Part shown: piece after piece, positions 6,156 through 8,748 of the stretch
How the letters are laid out: every line of letters begins with the position of its first letter
Position numbering within the stretch: position 1 is the stretch's first letter
Assembly: GCA_002386945.1 (NCBI GenBank)
Contig: DGKH01000066.1
Location: 7,800 to 16,547, forward strand
DNA length: 8,748 nucleotides
Reading direction: 5' to 3'
From: Proteobacteria bacterium UBA4575
Lineage (GTDB): Bacteria; Pseudomonadota; Gammaproteobacteria; UBA4575
Made by a program: the position numbers and the translations under genes
The notes under the pieces: model-generated
Told to the model about the DNA's origin: nothing
What the model saw: only the letters and a program-made list of their open reading frames with translations
Database searches by the model: none

Positions 6156-6178
6156 CTAGTCCGGCGTTTAATGCAGAC

Positions 6179-6601
6179 TTAAATAGGTTTCACGATAACC
6201 AGAATGACCACTGCAACCAGTGCTAGCACTGGAGCTTCATTAAACCAGCGAAACCAGACATGACTGTGAGGGTTGCGGTCTTCTTTGAAGAGGCGGACAT
6301 AATGGCCACAGTAAAGATGATAGATCACTAAAAGTGCGACTAGACCGAGTTTGATGTCCATCCAATAACCAATCATATACGCCTGCCAGCCTATACTCAG
6401 TAGCCATCCACCAAAGACAATTGTAAGAATGGCGCTCGGTGTCATGATGCCAAAATATAATTTACGTTCCATGATTTTGAAGCGCGCATTACTGGCTTCA
6501 TCTTTTGCTTCAGCGTGGTAGACAAATAGCCGGGGTAGATAAAACAATGCGGCAAACCAAGTCACCATAAATATGACGTGAAAGGCTTTGATCCAGAGCA
6601 T
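6179..6601 (-). CDS. hemJ: HemJ, protoporphyrinogen IX oxidase (membrane type)
   Basis: This 140-residue integral membrane protein, with four predicted helices, belongs to the HemJ/UPF0093 family. HemJ oxidises protoporphyrinogen IX to protoporphyrin IX, the penultimate step of heme synthesis, in bacteria lacking HemG and HemY. Family hallmarks are visible: His8, a presumed heme ligand, in KAFHVIFMVTWFAALFYLPRLF; Arg24 in that same stretch; MERKLY (44-49); and DIKLGLV with Lys84 in the third helix, followed by YHLYCG. The start has AAGGA five bases upstream, lying in the 11-base gap after the ClC gene, so the two are probably one operon. It ends 23 bases from the convergent cytochrome gene, with no clear terminator between. 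Heme from this pathway would supply the c-type cytochrome next door, though co-regulation is not evident. Confidence 0.93.
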   Translation of the reverse strand: MLWIKAFHVIFMVTWFAALFYLPRLFVYHAEAKDEASNARFKIMERKLYFGIMTPSAILTIVFGGWLLSIGWQAYMIGYWMDIKLGLVALLVIYHLYCGHYVRLFKEDRNPHSHVWFRWFNEAPVLALVAVVILVIVKPI

Positions 6602-6612
6602 AAAAATCCTTC

Positions 6613-8316
6613 TTATAAATATTGAAAAAGTTGTTGGCGACTAATAACACCTAGGCAGGCTGCATTATTACTAGCATTAATGACATGTAAAATTTCAACG
6701 TCATATTGTATAAAATATGCGCGTGCTGTCGATAGAGTGGCGCGGCTATCAATAGCCATACTCTTAATAAGAGAAAGACGAGTTGTGACTGACTCCTCAT
6801 CTGAATCAGCTATTTGATGAAATAGTGATATCGAGTCGTCAGTACTAGATCTGAGTAAAAGCCACTCACTGCTAATGTTTAAGGCCCCAGCTCTAATCGA
6901 GGCAAACTGTTCTGCATTAATAGTCAGAATGTCAGTGTTCATGATGTTGCTGACCCCGGTTCTTTGTAAGTTCTGTGTCAAAGGGTCTTCCACTGCATCT
7001 AAGCCTCGACTCTGTAAAATCACATCGATCACAGGGCCCTGTTTGAGTACTTGGCGAGTTACTAGCTGCGCCACCGCGATGCAGAGCATGCTTGGCCAAA
7101 TAATATTTGGGTTGGCCGTAATCTCAAAGGCTGCAATTAAGGCGGCTAATGGGGCTTGTAGGCAGGCACCCATCATCGCGGCCATGCCAAGGATAGCGTA
7201 AAGGCCACTGCTCTCGACAGGGAGGTGTAGCGCTTGATCTAGGACTAAACCCATGAATGAACCGCCTACTGCTCCAATGACAAAGCTTGGGCCGATCAGT
7301 CCAGCGGGTAAACCACAGCCGACTGAAATAGAAGACGTAATTAACTTCATCACCAGAATAACGATGAGAGTGACTAACGAAAGTTGCCCTAAAATAGCCT
7401 GGTTTAAACTGTCATAGCCGACACCTAATACTTGTGGCAAAAAGATGGCTGTAAAGCCGGTAATAGAGGCAGCCAGGCTATAACGTTTGAACAGATTCCA
7501 GTTGGCGGTTATCTCGCTGCTGCGGCGAACAATATAGATGAAGCTGGCAGCAGCTATGCCAACCAATATGCCAAGTAACAATAAGAAGGGTATTTCTTGT
7601 AGTGAGGCTGAAGGCACTAGCCCAATCGAGAGAAATGGCTCGTTCCCTAAAAACCAACGACTGATACCAGTCGCAGCCACTGCTGAAATCATAATCGGAA
7701 CAAAGCTGCCAACGGCATACTCTGCAATAATAATCTCCATTGCAAAGATGACGCCAGCAAGTGGTGTATTAAAAGCGGCACCAATAGCTCCTGCGGAGCC
7801 GCAGGCAAGTAGGATACGAAGCGTATTGTGTGGCAGATGCAGGCTCTTACCAAACAGGCTACCCAATGCGGCACCAAGGTGAACACTAGGGCCTTCTCGA
7901 CCCAAAGATTGGCCACTGATCAAGGCAATGCTGCCGCCAATGAACTGCATGATAAAACCACGTAAAGTGAGGTCACTATTATGGTGATGTAATCGTTCAC
8001 GCACATGGGCAATGCCTACGCCCTGTCCTTTTGCAAAAAAGTGAAACAGTGTGGCTAATAATAAACCACCTAAAATTGGTGCTAATACACGTGATAAGGT
8101 ATTTAGGCCTTCAAAATTCTCAGGCTGAATATTTAAGAAGTAGGTGAGAGAAAACTCGACGATTAAGATAAAGGCAACAATAACAACACCGGTGGCGATA
8201 CCCGTAAATAGGCCAGCCAGTGAGAGTTGGAGTAGTGCATCGGAGCTAGCAGACTGAATTCTAAGTCGTTCTAGACCAGTGGCCAGATTTTTTCTAAGCG
8301 ACAGCTTGGACTTCAT
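6613..8316 (-). CDS. ClC-family chloride channel/transporter with C-terminal CBS pair
   Basis: This 567-residue inner-membrane protein has a ClC domain (about 25-440) with ten or more hydrophobic helices and a cytoplasmic C-terminal region (about 455-567) that looks like a divergent CBS pair. GREGP (139-143) is intact, so the gating glutamate Glu141 is present. Aligned by eye to E. coli ClC-ec1, the GSGIP loop reads GVGIA (99-103), the internal proton glutamate E203 is Ile194 (after Glu193), and the pore tyrosine Y445 is Ile430. These changes leave open whether it is a channel, an exchanger or selective for another anion. The start ATG at 8314-8316 has no good Shine-Dalgarno site; CATAAT a few bases upstream on the minus strand may be a -10, implying a very short leader, but this is weak. 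hemJ follows after 11 bases. The family is certain, the transported ion less so. Confidence 0.93.
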   Translation of the reverse strand: MKSKLSLRKNLATGLERLRIQSASSDALLQLSLAGLFTGIATGVVIVAFILIVEFSLTYFLNIQPENFEGLNTLSRVLAPILGGLLLATLFHFFAKGQGVGIAHVRERLHHHNSDLTLRGFIMQFIGGSIALISGQSLGREGPSVHLGAALGSLFGKSLHLPHNTLRILLACGSAGAIGAAFNTPLAGVIFAMEIIIAEYAVGSFVPIMISAVAATGISRWFLGNEPFLSIGLVPSASLQEIPFLLLLGILVGIAAASFIYIVRRSSEITANWNLFKRYSLAASITGFTAIFLPQVLGVGYDSLNQAILGQLSLVTLIVILVMKLITSSISVGCGLPAGLIGPSFVIGAVGGSFMGLVLDQALHLPVESSGLYAILGMAAMMGACLQAPLAALIAAFEITANPNIIWPSMLCIAVAQLVTRQVLKQGPVIDVILQSRGLDAVEDPLTQNLQRTGVSNIMNTDILTINAEQFASIRAGALNISSEWLLLRSSTDDSISLFHQIADSDEESVTTRLSLIKSMAIDSRATLSTARAYFIQYDVEILHVINASNNAACLGVISRQQLFQYL

Positions 8317-8376
8317 ATGTGTATTATGCCACGTTAGTTAATACAACAAATTAATCTAAATTAGATAGTAAATATT
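8317..8376. promoter_or_regulatory. Short divergent spacer between the ClC gene and argC
   Basis: Sixty AT-rich bases must carry promoters for both directions unless argC is read from elsewhere. I see a 13-bp palindrome ATCTAAATTAGAT at 8354-8366, ten bases before argC. In such AT-rich sequence it could be chance. There is no match to the ArgR box pattern and no clear Shine-Dalgarno site for either gene. Confidence 0.3.
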
Positions 8377-8748
8377 ATGAGCACTATAAATGTTGGCGTT
8401 GTGGGTGGTACTGGATATACCGGCATTGAGCTAATTCGCCTATTACTGGCGCACCCAAAAGCAAAACTTAAGGTGATTACCTCGCGATCTGAGCAGGGTA
8501 AATTATTAGCCGATCTTGTTCCTAGCTTTCATGCAGGATGTGATTTGGTTTTTTCTGAGCCTAGTCTTGCAGTCTTGCAGCAATGTGATCTTATTTTCTT
8601 TGCCACACCTAATGGCACGGCGATGAAAATGGTGCCGGAATTGTTGGCTCAGGGTAAGCGAATAATAGATCTGGCAGCTGATTTTCGTCTGCTAGATGCT
8701 GAACAATGGCAGCAATGGTATGGACAAAAACACAGCTGTCCAGAATTA
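8377..8748 (+). CDS. argC: N-acetyl-gamma-glutamyl-phosphate reductase, 5' part only
   Basis: This is the first 124 codons of argC, running off the right edge. The enzyme reduces N-acetylglutamyl phosphate to the semialdehyde with NADPH, the third step of arginine synthesis in the cytoplasm. The N-terminus MSTINVGVVGGTGYTGIELIRLL carries the Rossmann GxxGxxG dinucleotide-binding loop (GGTGYTG, residues 10-16) followed by the ArgC-typical ELIRLL. Further blocks are the SRSEQGK segment (36-42), DLIFFATPNGTAM (about 71-83) and IIDLAADFRL (about 95-104). The catalytic cysteine lies beyond the window. The ATG at 8377 is chosen because it directly opens the conserved N-terminus; no Shine-Dalgarno site precedes it. 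In many gammaproteobacteria argC sits near hemJ and erpA, and here hemJ is nearby but on the other strand with the ClC gene between. Confidence 0.95.
   Translation, partial: MSTINVGVVGGTGYTGIELIRLLLAHPKAKLKVITSRSEQGKLLADLVPSFHAGCDLVFSEPSLAVLQQCDLIFFATPNGTAMKMVPELLAQGKRIIDLAADFRLLDAEQWQQWYGQKHSCPEL

Noticed and set aside
5917..6159. Open frame of 80 codons overlapping the 3' end of the di-heme cytochrome gene
   Set aside because: It lies over conserved DUF1111 motifs in another frame, with unlikely composition for a real protein.
6156..6178. Bidirectional terminator between the cytochrome gene and hemJ
   Set aside because: No stable stem-loop with a T-run is visible in the 23-base gap.
8563..8578. 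Tandem direct repeat AGTCTTGC x2 in argC
   Set aside because: Short and in normal coding sequence, with the protein reading as ordinary ArgC.

Overview
The window reads as a chromosomal segment of a gammaproteobacterium, probably marine or aquatic. The RppH, HemJ and ArgC proteins are of proteobacterial type. The HAD-phosphatase/rppH pair is divergent-adjacent as in pseudomonads, and argC lies close to hemJ, another common gammaproteobacterial association. Base composition looks moderate by eye. Shine-Dalgarno sites of the AAGGA type precede several genes. I see no rRNA, tRNA, insertion sequence, CRISPR array, phage gene or origin. The species cannot be fixed from the sequence.

Layout: (1) 1-204, minus: 5' end of a HAD-family IB phosphatase gene that runs off the left edge. 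(2) 336-821, plus: rppH, an RNA pyrophosphohydrolase. (3) 840-3388, minus: a three-gene operon transcribed leftward, encoding an OprO/OprP-like porin with a coiled-coil N-terminus, a secreted FMN-binding protein with a flavinylation motif, and a small two-helix PepSY-type membrane protein. (4) 3389-3602: a 214-bp divergent control region with a near-consensus Fur box embedded in a 25-bp imperfect palindrome. (5) 3603-6155, plus: an imelysin-family (M75) periplasmic protein and a di-heme c-type cytochrome of the DUF1111/DHOR family. (6) 6179-8316, minus: hemJ preceded by a CBS-containing ClC chloride channel/transporter gene, probably co-transcribed. (7) 8377-8748, plus: 5' part of argC, running off the right edge.

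The centre of interest is the block from 840 to 6155. Five genes point away from one Fur box, and all five encode exported or membrane proteins: outer-membrane porin, periplasmic flavoprotein, inner-membrane PepSY protein, periplasmic iron-linked imelysin and periplasmic di-heme enzyme. I infer an iron-starvation-induced cell-envelope redox and iron-handling module. Electrons could pass between the PepSY protein, the covalently bound flavin and the di-heme cytochrome, with the imelysin as iron-binding partner. The imelysin plus heme enzyme recalls EfeO/EfeB, but no EfeU-like permease is in the window. This scheme is inference; the families and the Fur box are read from the sequence.

Two smaller points stand out. 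A perfect 14-bp inverted repeat lies inside the signal-peptide region of the FMN-binding gene, and a partly complementary third segment lies just before that gene's ribosome binding site. The ClC protein keeps the gating glutamate but has hydrophobic residues where the model ClC-ec1 has its chloride-coordinating serine, tyrosine and internal proton glutamate.
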